A stretch of DNA of 48,990 nucleotides, taken from OPU3-GD-OMZ sp001901525. Its GTDB lineage: Bacteria; Pseudomonadota; Gammaproteobacteria; Methylococcales; Methylomonadaceae. Each line of letters opens with the position of its first letter. Position 1 is the stretch's first letter. A program made the translations under genes and the position numbers. The notes under the pieces were generated by a model. That model was not told the DNA's origin. It saw only the letters and a program-made list of their open reading frames with translations, and made no database searches. Below, piece after piece: positions 26,966 to 36,391 of this stretch. The stretch is taken from contig CAXCEI010000007.1 of NCBI GenBank assembly GCA_963981505.1, positions 1 through 48,990 of the forward strand, given 5' to 3'.

Positions 26966-27613
26966 GTGGAAATTTACGAAACAGAAGAAGAGCAGGTAGA
27001 AGCATTAAAACGATGGTGGAAAGCCAATGGAGCCTCAGTTATTTCTGGGATTGTACTTGCAGTTGTCATCATTCTTTCTTGGAAATATTGGGAGAATTAT
27101 CAGGCTGATTTGACCATTGAGGCATCAAATTTATATGGGGAGTTATTATCCGCGCAGAAAGAGGGTAAGACGGAATCGGCGCTTAAAATAGCGGATCGTT
27201 TGGTCCAGCAGTATGAAACCACGCCTTATGCTGAGTTTTCAGTTTTATTTCAAGCCAAAATAAAAGTTGATAACAATGACTATGATGCGGCAAAAGTTTT
27301 TTTGAAAAAACTGGTTGCATCAGCGGCCGGTGAAATTAACCATATTGCCCGCATTCGCTTGATACGTTTGTTTCTGGCGACAGAAGACTATGATACGGGG
27401 CTGCAATTAATTGCAGAAGTTAATCCAACACAAGCGGAAAGTTTTGAAGGTATTTACCAAGAGTTAACCGGTGATTTATATGTTGCATTAGACCGGCGCG
27501 GGGAGGCTCGAACAGCTTACCAAAATGCCGTCAGAAAAGGACGAAATACGCCATTGATGCAGCTTAAAATTAATGACTTGACTATCTCTGAAATTATTGA
27601 AATCAAAGAATGA
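26966..27613 (+). CDS. yfgM: YfgM-family ancillary SecYEG translocon subunit
   Basis: The 215-residue protein has a short cytoplasmic N-terminus (ETEEEQVEALKRWWKANG), one TM helix at about residues 21-42 and a periplasmic TPR-like domain. That is the architecture of YfgM, which associates with SecYEG and PpiD in E. coli. The GTG start at 26966 follows AAGGTAAAG and gives the family N-terminus. The stop overlaps bamB by 4 nt (ATGA), supporting co-translation. Confidence 0.9.
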   Translation: MEIYETEEEQVEALKRWWKANGASVISGIVLAVVIILSWKYWENYQADLTIEASNLYGELLSAQKEGKTESALKIADRLVQQYETTPYAEFSVLFQAKIKVDNNDYDAAKVFLKKLVASAAGEINHIARIRLIRLFLATEDYDTGLQLIAEVNPTQAESFEGIYQELTGDLYVALDRRGEARTAYQNAVRKGRNTPLMQLKINDLTISEIIEIKE

Positions 27614-28812
27614 GATTAGTTTTATTATTTTTGGTTGTTATTAACTTTTTGGGTTGTTCTGCTGTTCAGACAGCCAAGGACAGTGCGCATCGATTTGCAT
27701 ATGGATTAATGGGCGGTAAAGATAATGCTACACCGCCTAAAAAATTAACGGACTATGAAGCCGCTGTAGAGATTGATGTGTTATGGGAGAGGCAGGTTGG
27801 GGAAGGTTATGAGGGCCAAGGTTTAAGACTCGCTCCAGTTGTTTCTGATGAGTTTATTTTTAGCGCAGGAAGTCAAGGGACTGTTGAGGCTATTAGCTTA
27901 AAATCAGGGGCTGTGATATGGGCGAGAGAAACAGGGTTTCCAATTTCAGCCGGAATCGGGCAGGGACGCAGGCATTTGTTTTTGGGAACCAGTAGTGCTC
28001 AGGTCATTGCGTTAAATAGTCGCAATGGGGTCACGGCTTGGGTTGCTCAGGTTACCAGTGAAGTTCTAGCAAGCCCGGTTGTGCATAATGGCATTGTTAT
28101 CGTTCGAACCATTGATGGTAAAGTTATTGCATTGGATGAATTGTCAGGAAAACAGCGATGGATTTTTGAACGTTCTGTCCCCGCTTTATCTATTCGAGGC
28201 AATGGAACTCCTGTTATTGATTCGGACCGAGTATTCATTGGGTTTGCAGATGGACGAATGGTTGCTTTACAACTTCAAAGTGGTAAGAATTTATGGGAAG
28301 CAAGTCTTGCCGTTCCGAGTGGGCGAACACAGATTGAGCGCTTAGTTGATTTGGATACAGATCCTATCATTATTGATGATGTCATTTACATAGCAAGCTA
28401 CCAGGGCGGGATGAGTGCGGTATTGGCTATGGATGGCGATATTATTTGGGGAAATGAAGATGTCTCTTCTTATTCAGGTATTTCCCATGACTGGCGTTAT
28501 TTGTATTTGTCTGATTCTGAAAGTAATATTTGGCAATTGGATCAACGCAGTGGTGGTTCCTTATGGAAACAGACTGATTTACATATGCGTAGGTTAACAG
28601 CGCCAGCCGTCTATCAGGATTATGTGGTGGTTGGGGATTATGATGGTTATGTGCACTGGCTTTCCAGTGATGATGGGCATCAACTTGGGCGGATACAAGC
28701 GACCGGTAAGGCAATTCTAGCAACGCCTGTTATTCAAGATGATATTGTCTATATTTATGGCAGCGGTGGCTCTGTTGTTGCTCTAAAAGCCTTTCCTTTA
28801 AGGGTGAATTAA
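27610..28812 (+). CDS. bamB: Outer-membrane assembly lipoprotein BamB
   Basis: BamB is the beta-propeller lipoprotein of the BAM complex that inserts outer-membrane barrels. The 400-residue product has a lipoprotein signal with lipobox FLGC (lipidated Cys16) and repeated propeller blades of the PQQ-like type (GTVEAISLKSGAVIWAR, GKVIALDELSGKQRW, GRMVALQLQSGKNLWEA). It overlaps yfgM by 4 nt, and der starts 1 nt after its stop, as in the conserved gammaproteobacterial cluster. Confidence 0.96.
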   Translation: MRLVLLFLVVINFLGCSAVQTAKDSAHRFAYGLMGGKDNATPPKKLTDYEAAVEIDVLWERQVGEGYEGQGLRLAPVVSDEFIFSAGSQGTVEAISLKSGAVIWARETGFPISAGIGQGRRHLFLGTSSAQVIALNSRNGVTAWVAQVTSEVLASPVVHNGIVIVRTIDGKVIALDELSGKQRWIFERSVPALSIRGNGTPVIDSDRVFIGFADGRMVALQLQSGKNLWEASLAVPSGRTQIERLVDLDTDPIIIDDVIYIASYQGGMSAVLAMDGDIIWGNEDVSSYSGISHDWRYLYLSDSESNIWQLDQRSGGSLWKQTDLHMRRLTAPAVYQDYVVVGDYDGYVHWLSSDDGHQLGRIQATGKAILATPVIQDDIVYIYGSGGSVVALKAFPLRVN

Positions 28813-28813
28813 G

Positions 28814-30238
28814 GTGTTACCAGTTATAGCATTAGTAGGACGACCCAATGTGGGAAAATCCACGTTGTTTAATTATTTAACGCGTTCGCGTGATGCCTTG
28901 GTTGCTGATTATCCTGGCTTAACAAGGGATCGCCAATATGGGCATATTAAGCGCGGGGAAAGAGATTGCCTTGTTGTTGACACGGGCGGTATTGCCGATG
29001 ACCTTGACGGTATCGATGCTTTTTCTATCAAGCAAGTTCAAATTGCTATTCAAGAGTCGGATGTTGTTATTTTTATGGTCGATGCGCGTGATGGTTTGAA
29101 TTCATCCGATCAAACGATAGCAGGCCAATTGAGAAAGTTATCAAAACCGGTTTTATTAGTCAGTAATAAGATTGATGGGCTTAATCAAGAAGAAGCTGGG
29201 CTTGAGTTTTATGCTTTAGGATTAGGGGATCCGATAAAAATTGCTGCAACGCATGGTCGAGGTGTCGGTGCTTTATTGCAGCAAATTAATAGTTTGATTC
29301 CTGATCAGAGTGTAGAACCTGAAGAGGATCAGGAAAAGCGTATTGGTGTTGCCGTGGTGGGTCGTCCTAACGTGGGTAAGTCAACCTTGATTAATCGATT
29401 GTTAGGTGAAGAGCGGGTAGTTGTCTTTGATCAACCCGGTACAACCCGAGACAGTGTTTTTATTGAATTTGAACGTCGTGGTAAAGCTTTTACCTTAATT
29501 GATACCGCAGGAATGCGGCGTCGTTCAAAGGTCTCTGAGACCATTGAAAAATTCAGTATTATTAAAACCTTGCAAGCTATTGACAGTGCCAATGTGGTTA
29601 TTTATCTGGTCGATGCCAGTGAAGGGATTACTGATCAGGATGCCAGCTTATTGGGCTTGGTTTTAGAAGCAGGCAGAGGCCTGATCATTGGCCTTAATAA
29701 GTGGGATGGTTTAACGATTGAGCATAAAGAAAAAGTCAAAAAACAAATAGAGCTTAAACTGCCATTTCTTGATTTTGCTCAGAAACACACTATTTCTGCT
29801 TTATACGGTAGTGGTGTGGGTAAGTTGTTTGATATGACTGAAAAAGTTTATCAGGCCGCTATGATGGATATGTCGACACCTAGCTTGACTCAGGTGTTGA
29901 AATATGCGATTGAAGCGCACCAGCCACCCTTAGTTCGGGGCAAGCGAATTAAACTGAAATATGCGCATCAAGGTGGACAGAACCCACCCATTGTGGTGAT
30001 TCATGGTAATCAAACGGATTCAGTACCGACAGCTTACAAGCGCTATTTAATGAATTTTTTTCGGGATCGCTTAAAACTGGCGGGAACACCCATTCGGATT
30101 GAGTTTAAATCGGGTGATAACCCATTTAAAAATAGGAAACAACCACTGACCGATCGGCAATTAAAACGAGACGAGCGTCAGCTTAAGAAAACCAGAAAAA
30201 TAAAGACTCATAAGCGCAGTCGAACTAAAGGTAAATAG
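28814..30238 (+). CDS. der: GTPase Der (EngA), ribosome biogenesis
   Basis: Der is an essential GTPase with two tandem G domains that aids maturation of the 50S subunit. The 474-residue product has P-loops GRPNVGKSTLFN near the start and GRPNVGKSTLIN near residue 185, with DTGG and DTAG switch motifs and NKID/NKWD base-recognition motifs. The C-terminal KH-like domain ends in a Lys/Arg-rich tail. The GTG start lies directly after the bamB stop with AAGG upstream. Confidence 0.97.
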   Translation: MLPVIALVGRPNVGKSTLFNYLTRSRDALVADYPGLTRDRQYGHIKRGERDCLVVDTGGIADDLDGIDAFSIKQVQIAIQESDVVIFMVDARDGLNSSDQTIAGQLRKLSKPVLLVSNKIDGLNQEEAGLEFYALGLGDPIKIAATHGRGVGALLQQINSLIPDQSVEPEEDQEKRIGVAVVGRPNVGKSTLINRLLGEERVVVFDQPGTTRDSVFIEFERRGKAFTLIDTAGMRRRSKVSETIEKFSIIKTLQAIDSANVVIYLVDASEGITDQDASLLGLVLEAGRGLIIGLNKWDGLTIEHKEKVKKQIELKLPFLDFAQKHTISALYGSGVGKLFDMTEKVYQAAMMDMSTPSLTQVLKYAIEAHQPPLVRGKRIKLKYAHQGGQNPPIVVIHGNQTDSVPTAYKRYLMNFFRDRLKLAGTPIRIEFKSGDNPFKNRKQPLTDRQLKRDERQLKKTRKIKTHKRSRTKGK

Positions 30239-30239
30239 T

Positions 30240-30253
30240 GACTAGTGCTAGTC
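30240..30253. repeat. Short palindrome in the der-tpx gap
   Basis: GACTAG-TG-CTAGTC is a perfect 6-bp inverted repeat placed just before the tpx ribosome binding site (AAGAGGAAAAC). It could be a small operator or translational element for tpx, but is short enough to be chance. Confidence 0.2.
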
Positions 30254-30266
30254 TAAGAGGAAAACA

Positions 30267-30770
30267 ATGACAGAAATTACATTGCAGGGCAAGGTTATGC
30301 AGACAGGCGGTGAATTACCCGTCGTGGGTGCTTCGGCACCTGATTTTTCGTTAGTAAATCATAAGTTACAGACAGTCAACTTATCTACTTTCGAGGGGAA
30401 GGTAAAGTTGTTAAATGTGGTGCCCAGTTTAGATACCCCGGTTTGTGCAGCCTCGGCAAGACGGTTTAATGAAAAAGCAGCCGGTTTAAAAAATACTGTT
30501 ATTTTAAATATTTCAGCCGATTTACCTTTTGCACAAGATCGTTTTTGTAAACAAGAAGGGCTTAAAAATATTATTCCACTGTCAGGTTTTCGTTCCTCAT
30601 TTGCAGTCGATTACGGACTGGAAATGACAACCGGTATCCTGTTGGGGTTAATGGCAAGAGCGGTTCTTATTATTGATGAACAAAACAAGGTTCGCTATAC
30701 CCAATTAGTGTCTGAAATTACCGCAGAGCCTGATTACAAAGAAGTGCTAGAGACGTTGCGGCAAATTTAA
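30267..30770 (+). CDS. tpx: Thiol peroxidase (atypical 2-Cys peroxiredoxin)
   Basis: Tpx reduces hydrogen peroxide and alkyl hydroperoxides with thioredoxin as reductant. The 167-residue length is normal. Peroxidatic Cys60 lies in SLDTPVC and the resolving Cys94 in FAQDRFC, the spacing used by Tpx. VLNISADLPFAQ and ARAVLIIDE are family segments. It follows der by 28 nt and converges on ftfL across 42 bp. Confidence 0.96.
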   Translation: MTEITLQGKVMQTGGELPVVGASAPDFSLVNHKLQTVNLSTFEGKVKLLNVVPSLDTPVCAASARRFNEKAAGLKNTVILNISADLPFAQDRFCKQEGLKNIIPLSGFRSSFAVDYGLEMTTGILLGLMARAVLIIDEQNKVRYTQLVSEITAEPDYKEVLETLRQI

Positions 30771-30812
30771 ACGGGTAGTTTTAGTTATCACCTGATAAAA
30801 GGAATTAAATGC

Positions 30813-32486
30813 TTAAAATAATCCCGTTATGGTGCCATTGTCTTCAATATCGATTCGTTCAGCTGCAGGTGTTTTGGGTAACCCGGGCATAGTCATCATA
30901 TTGCCAGCAATGGCTACCATAAATTCAGCGCCATTCGCTAAACGGACTTCTCTGATTTCAAACGTATGACCCGATGGTGCACCTTTGGCGGTTGGGTCGG
31001 TGGAAAATGACATTTGAGTTTTGGCGATACAGACGGGGAAAGAGCCGTAATCTTGTTCCCAGCGATCAATTTGTTGCCTGATTTTTAGTGGGGCTGTGAC
31101 TTCACTGGCTCCGTATAGTTTAGTGGCAATTGCGGTGATCTTATCCCAGAGGCTGTCTTTATCGTCGTAGACGTATTTAAAGCTGGGTTTTCTGTTATCA
31201 ACAATATCAACAATCTTTTCAGCGAGTTGCAAAGCACCCGCGCCGCCTTGGGCCCAGTGTTTAGAAACGATGCATTGAGCACCAATATGTTGACACAGGT
31301 CTAGTAGTAATTGAATCTCTTCGTCCGAATCAAAGGTGAAATGATTAATACAAATGACACAGGGAAGGCCGTATTGTTTGGTCACATTATTATAATGACG
31401 TTCGAGATTTTCAAAGCCCTGTTTTAAAGCCTCAAGATTTTCATGGTTTAGGTTTTCTTTATCAATGCCGCCGTGAAATTTTAATGCCCGGAGAGTGGCG
31501 ACTAAGACAACAGCTGAAGGGGTGATGCCAGACTTTCGGCATTTTATGTTAATAAATTTTTCGGCCCCGAGATCCGCGCCGAAACCGGCTTCAGTGACCG
31601 TGTAATCAGCTATTTTTAATGCAGTCTTGGTGGCAGTAACTGTATTGCAGCCGTGGGCAATATTGGCGAATGGGCCGCCGTGAATCAGTGCAATGTTATT
31701 TTCCAGTGTTTGAACAAGATTGGGTTTTATGGCATCTTTAAGGAGAGCGGCCATGGCGCCTTGCGCTTTTAAGTCACTGGCGAATACCGGTGTGGTGCCA
31801 TCATTTTTGTAACCAATGATGATTCGACCTAAGCGTTGTTTTAAGTCAGCACGACTAGTTGCCAGACAAAGTATGGCCATAATTTCAGATGCGACAACTA
31901 TATCATAGCCATCGGAGCGAAGAAAACCATTCAGCGCCCCCCCCATGCCAACAGTAATGTTACGCAAAGCACGGTCATTCATATCAACCACACGTTTCCA
32001 CTGGATACGTCTGGCGTCAATAGCGAGTGCATTACCGTGATGAATATGATTGTCAATGAGTGCTGAAAGTAAATTGTGCGCAACACCAATGGCATGAAAG
32101 TCACCGGTAAAATGGAGGTTGATATCTTCCATGGGAATGACTTGGGAATAGCCGCCCCCAGCAGCGCCCCCTTTAATACCAAAACAAGGACCTAAGGAAG
32201 GTTCACGCAGGCAACAAATAGTTTTCTTTCCCAATTGATTCATCGCATCGGTTAGTCCCACAGTAGTGGTGGTTTTACCTTCTCCGGCGGGTGTTGGGCT
32301 AATAGCGGTAACCAGAATAAGTTTGCCATCCGGTTGGCCTGAGAGACTGTCAATGTAGTCCAGTGAAAGTTTGGCTTTATAGTGGCCAAACGGGTCCAGA
32401 TGTTCATTGTCAATATTGTATTGTTCTTTAGCAAGCGCCAAAATTGGTTTTTTCGCGGCATGTTGAGCAATTTCAATATCAGACAT
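30813..32486 (-). CDS. ftfL: Formate-tetrahydrofolate ligase
   Basis: FtfL (Fhs) makes 10-formyl-tetrahydrofolate from formate, ATP and H4F and is the entry of formate carbon into the serine cycle. The 557-residue length is normal. The phosphate-binding loop is TPAGEGKTT (residues 65-73), with GIKGGAAGGGYSQV, EAGFGADLGAEKF and the C-terminal MTMPGLPKTPAA all family-specific. It is the last gene of a likely minus-strand operon mtdA-gck-glyA-ftfL, 64 nt after glyA. Confidence 0.97.
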   Translation of the reverse strand: MSDIEIAQHAAKKPILALAKEQYNIDNEHLDPFGHYKAKLSLDYIDSLSGQPDGKLILVTAISPTPAGEGKTTTTVGLTDAMNQLGKKTICCLREPSLGPCFGIKGGAAGGGYSQVIPMEDINLHFTGDFHAIGVAHNLLSALIDNHIHHGNALAIDARRIQWKRVVDMNDRALRNITVGMGGALNGFLRSDGYDIVVASEIMAILCLATSRADLKQRLGRIIIGYKNDGTTPVFASDLKAQGAMAALLKDAIKPNLVQTLENNIALIHGGPFANIAHGCNTVTATKTALKIADYTVTEAGFGADLGAEKFINIKCRKSGITPSAVVLVATLRALKFHGGIDKENLNHENLEALKQGFENLERHYNNVTKQYGLPCVICINHFTFDSDEEIQLLLDLCQHIGAQCIVSKHWAQGGAGALQLAEKIVDIVDNRKPSFKYVYDDKDSLWDKITAIATKLYGASEVTAPLKIRQQIDRWEQDYGSFPVCIAKTQMSFSTDPTAKGAPSGHTFEIREVRLANGAEFMVAIAGNMMTMPGLPKTPAAERIDIEDNGTITGLF

Positions 32487-32550
32487 AGTTGTGACTCCAG
32501 ATAAAATGAATTGAATAAGGAATTAAGCTAAAAGACATAGTTACAAAGGT

Positions 32551-33807
32551 TTAGGTTGGGTAAACAGGAAACCGTGCGCATAATTGCGTGACCTGGTTTC
32601 GCACGTCACTAATAACAGCCTCATTATCAATGTTATCAAGGACATCACACATTAACTCGGCGATTAATTTGACTTCGTTTTCTTTAAAACCACGTGTCGT
32701 TGGTGCGGGTGTGCCAACACGGATCCCGCTGGTGACAAAGGGTGATTGGGGGTCATTAGGAACAGCATTCTTATTAACAGTGATGTGCGCTTTCCCTAAA
32801 GCTTCGTCAGCTGCTTTACCGGTAATGCCATTGGCAACTAATGAAATGAGTAATAGGTGGTTATCTGTTCCTCCAGAAACGATATCATAGCCCCGACTGA
32901 TGAATATATCGGCCATGGCGCGGGCATTAGTAATAACTTGTTGTTGGTAGTGTCTAAAACTCGGTTCTTGTGCTTCTTTAAAGGCAACGGCTTTAGCGGC
33001 AATCACATGCATTAAAGGGCCTCCCTGAATACCTGGGAAAATCATTGAGTTCAATTTTTTCTCAATATCAGGATTACTTTTACAAATAATAAAGCCACCA
33101 CGCGGTCCCCGAAGACTTTTGTGGGTAGTGCTGGTAACAATGTCAGCAAAAGGAATTGGGTTAGGGTACAAGTTGGCAGCGATTAAACCGGCGACATGGG
33201 CCATGTCGACCAACAAATAAGCACCGACTTCATCGGCAATGGCTCTGAAACGAGCCCAGTCAACCACTCTGGAGTAGGCAGAGAAACCGGCTACTATCAT
33301 TTTGGGCTGATGTTCTTGGGCAAGTGTTTGCACTTGATCATAATCAATTTCGCCGGTTGAACTATTTAATCCGTATTGAATAGAGTTATAGACTTTGCCG
33401 GAGAAGTTAGGTTTTGCGCCATGCGTTAAGTGACCGCCATCAGCAAGGCTGAGACCGAGAATGGTATCATGGGGTTGTAGTAAGGCCATGTAAACAGCCA
33501 TGTTGGCCTGTGAGCCAGAATGAGGCTGAACGTTAGCATAGTCAGCTGAAAACAGTTTTTTAAGACGGTCTATCGCTAATTGTTCAACAGTATCAACATG
33601 TTCGCAGCCGCCATAGTAACGCTTAGAAGGGTAACCTTCGGCATATTTATTGGTTAGCACCGAGCCTTGAGCTTCCATAACGCGGGGGCTGGCATAGTTT
33701 TCTGAAGCGATTAGCTCAATGTGCGTTTCCTGACGTTGATTTTCTTGTTTGATTGCCTCAGAGAGTTCATCATCATAGTCGGCAATAGTTTGTGATTTGT
33801 TAAACAT
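32551..33807 (-). CDS. glyA: Serine hydroxymethyltransferase
   Basis: GlyA condenses glycine with methylene-H4F to form serine; here it is the C1-acceptor step of the serine cycle. The 418-residue PLP enzyme has the active-site Lys230 in STTHKSLRGPRGG, the N-terminal IELIASENYASP and GSQANMAVY. It lies 34 nt after gck and 64 nt before ftfL, on the same strand. This copy probably serves the C1 island, and a second housekeeping copy may exist elsewhere. Confidence 0.97.
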   Translation of the reverse strand: MFNKSQTIADYDDELSEAIKQENQRQETHIELIASENYASPRVMEAQGSVLTNKYAEGYPSKRYYGGCEHVDTVEQLAIDRLKKLFSADYANVQPHSGSQANMAVYMALLQPHDTILGLSLADGGHLTHGAKPNFSGKVYNSIQYGLNSSTGEIDYDQVQTLAQEHQPKMIVAGFSAYSRVVDWARFRAIADEVGAYLLVDMAHVAGLIAANLYPNPIPFADIVTSTTHKSLRGPRGGFIICKSNPDIEKKLNSMIFPGIQGGPLMHVIAAKAVAFKEAQEPSFRHYQQQVITNARAMADIFISRGYDIVSGGTDNHLLLISLVANGITGKAADEALGKAHITVNKNAVPNDPQSPFVTSGIRVGTPAPTTRGFKENEVKLIAELMCDVLDNIDNEAVISDVRNQVTQLCARFPVYPT

Positions 33808-33841
33808 TAAGGTCTCCTGAGTGAACTAATGCATTTGTTAA

Positions 33842-35209
33842 TTAAAAAGGCTGCAGTATTAAAATCTGTAAATCAGCGACATTCGTACCGGTTGCACCGA
33901 TTATAAATAAATCATTCGAACGGCCAAGGGCTGTATTTGAGTCGTTATTAGTCAAACAAGTAGTCGGATCGATAGAGGACTGAACCATACGGTTAAAGGA
34001 AAAAGAATCCACTATGGCGCCAGCAGCCTCTGTAGGTCCATCTCGCCCATCTGTTCCGGCACTTAAAAATACCCAGTCAGATACAGCCAGTCTATAATTC
34101 TCAGCGGCAATGGTAAAGGCTAATGCCATCTCTTGATTTCTACCTCCAACACCTTGACCGTTGAGGGTGACCGTTGTCTCCCCACCGGCAATGATGACCG
34201 TAGGTTTGGTTAATCCTTGGCTAATTATTTTTTGGGCAAAAAAAAGTATTTTTTTCGCCTCCTCTTTAGCTTCGCCACATAGTTTACTACTGTAGAGATG
34301 GGTTTCATAATAGTATTTTTTAGCGAGTGTAATGATGCTGTTAATACTCATAGTATTAGAGCCAATAATGCTTAGATGGTTTTTATAATCAGGATATAAC
34401 GGTGGTTTTAATGTTTCATAGTTTGGATTTGTAATGCCCTGATTGCAAAAAAACTGGACCGCTTTAGGGAGTTGTTCCCAGAGTGAGTATTTTTTTAAAA
34501 TCTCAATAACATCTAAGAAAGTCGTGGCGTCAGGTACTGTTGGCCCGCTCGCTATGGTGCTGAGATCATTGTCAATAACATCGGATAAAATTAAAGTATG
34601 AACATCTGCAGGAAGGATGTGTTTAATGAGTTGACCGCCTTTAAGGGCTGAAAAATGTTTTCGAACGGTATTTATTTCTTGAATATTTGCGCCTGAAGCC
34701 AGTAATAAATTGTTAATGGATTGCTTTTCGATAAAGCTGATGGGAGATGCTGGGCAAGGAGCGAGCGCTGAGCCTCCACCGCTTAATAGCACTAAAACTA
34801 ATTCGTTAATTTGAGCTTTTTGGGCTATTTCAATGATTTTTCTGGCTGCATAAAGTCCTGATTTATCGGGTGTAGGATGGCCAGCACCGATGATATTTAA
34901 ATAAGAAACAGCTTGTATATTTTCATAATTTGTAATGACAATATTATCTGTGCTGAGTAAATGGGGTGGGATTATTTTATGCGCTGAAATAGCCATTTTA
35001 CAGGCGGCTTTTCCAAGGGCTATTAAATGAACTTTGGACCAATCCTCGCTTCGTTGCTGTATTGTGTCGTTATAAAGCGTCTTTATTTGTAACTGTTGGG
35101 ATTGGTAAGTGAGAAACTGTTTAATGCCGTTGCTGGGGTCTGCCGCTGTTAAGCCGGCATTAAACAGTTGAATTGCTTCGTCACGTAAATGGAGAGATAA
35201 ATTAGTCAT
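33842..35209 (-). CDS. gck: Glycerate 2-kinase, MOFRL (class II) family
   Basis: The 455-residue kinase phosphorylates D-glycerate, most likely to 2-phosphoglycerate as for the MOFRL-type serine-cycle enzymes. Visible features are the N-terminal glycine-rich LIALGKAACKMA, the VLLSGGGSAL loop and the C-terminal MOFRL domain with AGGETTVTLNGQGVGGRNQEMALAF (cited in parts: AGGETTVTL, GVGGRNQEMAL) and SAGTDGRDGPTEAAGA. Its place between mtdA and glyA, with hprA and sga nearby, fits conversion of serine carbon through hydroxypyruvate and glycerate. Confidence 0.93.
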   Translation of the reverse strand: MTNLSLHLRDEAIQLFNAGLTAADPSNGIKQFLTYQSQQLQIKTLYNDTIQQRSEDWSKVHLIALGKAACKMAISAHKIIPPHLLSTDNIVITNYENIQAVSYLNIIGAGHPTPDKSGLYAARKIIEIAQKAQINELVLVLLSGGGSALAPCPASPISFIEKQSINNLLLASGANIQEINTVRKHFSALKGGQLIKHILPADVHTLILSDVIDNDLSTIASGPTVPDATTFLDVIEILKKYSLWEQLPKAVQFFCNQGITNPNYETLKPPLYPDYKNHLSIIGSNTMSINSIITLAKKYYYETHLYSSKLCGEAKEEAKKILFFAQKIISQGLTKPTVIIAGGETTVTLNGQGVGGRNQEMALAFTIAAENYRLAVSDWVFLSAGTDGRDGPTEAAGAIVDSFSFNRMVQSSIDPTTCLTNNDSNTALGRSNDLFIIGATGTNVADLQILILQPF

Positions 35210-35287
35210 TATTCTCTACAGTATAGACTCTTGGCGGAATCGGCTTAAAGTGATTGCCTTTGTAGGCAAATACTATAGAGCCAAATA

Positions 35288-36151
35288 CTATATCAATGCC
35301 ATTGATTTGGCTAATCGGAATATTTCCTCCGCATCGAGCACTTGGTCATTGCTTTCGAAAAGCTGGTTAATACAGGCTTTATGCAAGGCCAACTTTAAGG
35401 TGCCAAAGCCAATGCTACCCCAAATGATTTTGCCATGCCGGTTGAGGCCTCGGTCCATCATATCGGTCCCCCCGACCCCAATGGGAGGCGATGCGTTGGC
35501 GTCGGCAATGAGTTCAAGGGTAGGGTTATCTTTCCAGTGTGCCTCTTCGAGTAATTGTATATTGGCAGCACCGGCAGCGAAAACAATGTGTGTTTGTGCA
35601 ATGGCTTTGGCACGTGCTATGTTGTCCGTGGCCTCAATAGGGTTGACAGTCACATTGAAGCGGGTGTTAATCGCTTGACAGGCTTTTTGGGCTTTATCAA
35701 ATGAGCGTGAGGTGATCGAAACATGGGCGCCTTCTTGTGCCAACATAGCTGCTGCTCTTTGTCCGACAGGGCCGGTGCCGGCTAAAACGACAGCGTTTTT
35801 ATTTTTTAAAGAACCGCTACAGGTTAATTTGGCAACACCCGCAGCAGCGGTGGTATTACTGCCATTACTGTCAAGCATAATTGAGACGCGAAAGTTTGCA
35901 AAGAATTGCTGTTGAATGCTATTAAAAAGAAGTTGACCGGAGGTCATTTGGCTCCCGCCGACAAAAATAGCAGTATTCTTCTTGTCTTTGGGTGCGCGTG
36001 TAAAAATGCAGCCTTCAACTTGTGGTTTTATCGTTTCCGGCGTAAGGCCACCATATGCGATGACATGATCGACGTCGGCATCGTAGGCAACAACGGTATC
36101 GAAAACAGAGGGCGTTGTATCGGTATCAAATTGAAAGAGTAGTTTTTTCAC
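35288..36151 (-). CDS. mtdA: NADP-dependent methylene-H4F/H4MPT dehydrogenase MtdA
   Basis: MtdA oxidises or reduces between methylene- and methenyl-tetrahydrofolate (and the methanopterin forms) with NADP(H), linking formate-derived C1 units to the serine cycle. The 287-residue length matches the MtdA family. The N-terminus LFQFDTDTTPSVFD, GGSQMTSGQLLFN, the Rossmann loop AGTGPVGQRAA and DANASPPIGVGG are characteristic. The methenyl-H4F cyclohydrolase gene fch, often its neighbour, is missing here; gck follows after 78 nt. A candidate promoter lies in the divergent gap before mdh. Confidence 0.96.
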   Translation of the reverse strand: MKKLLFQFDTDTTPSVFDTVVAYDADVDHVIAYGGLTPETIKPQVEGCIFTRAPKDKKNTAIFVGGSQMTSGQLLFNSIQQQFFANFRVSIMLDSNGSNTTAAAGVAKLTCSGSLKNKNAVVLAGTGPVGQRAAAMLAQEGAHVSITSRSFDKAQKACQAINTRFNVTVNPIEATDNIARAKAIAQTHIVFAAGAANIQLLEEAHWKDNPTLELIADANASPPIGVGGTDMMDRGLNRHGKIIWGSIGFGTLKLALHKACINQLFESNDQVLDAEEIFRLAKSMALI

Positions 36152-36213
36152 AGCATTTCCAGAATTAGCGAGGAAGTTAATAAATAAATTGCGTTAATGA
36201 ATGTTGTGAATCA

Positions 36214-36219
36214 ATTATA
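36214..36219 (-). promoter_or_regulatory. mtdA: Candidate -10 box for the mtdA operon
   Basis: The minus strand reads a perfect TATAAT here, about 63 nt upstream of the mtdA start. No good -35 box is seen (CAAACA at 18-nt spacing), suggesting an activated promoter. It overlaps the palindrome at 36217-36233. Confidence 0.3.
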
Positions 36220-36233
36220 CTGTAATTCAGTAT
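36217..36233. promoter_or_regulatory. Operator-like palindrome between mtdA and mdh
   Basis: ATACTG-TAATT-CAGTAT is a perfect 6-bp inverted repeat in the 240-bp divergent gap of the C1 island, overlapping the candidate mtdA -10 box. Such a site could bind a dimeric repressor or LysR-type regulator controlling mtdA and possibly mdh. No regulator gene is adjacent. Confidence 0.35.
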
Positions 36234-36391
36234 GGGTTGTTTGAAGAGCCTTTGGTATTATTTTAGGGGGTTCTTAATAGGTAACAAGTAGAGTTTTATT
36301 CTCGCACGCGCTTGTTGATGTGTGGGTTGGTATTTTGTCGCTACGGTAAACGAAAGTAATTTTTGAAAAAAATAACTATAAATAAAAGATT

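Noticed and set aside
30771..30812. Convergent terminator between tpx and ftfL (TTATC-ACCT-GATAA)
   Set aside because: The stem is only 5 bp of A-T rich pairs with no clear T-run, too weak to call.
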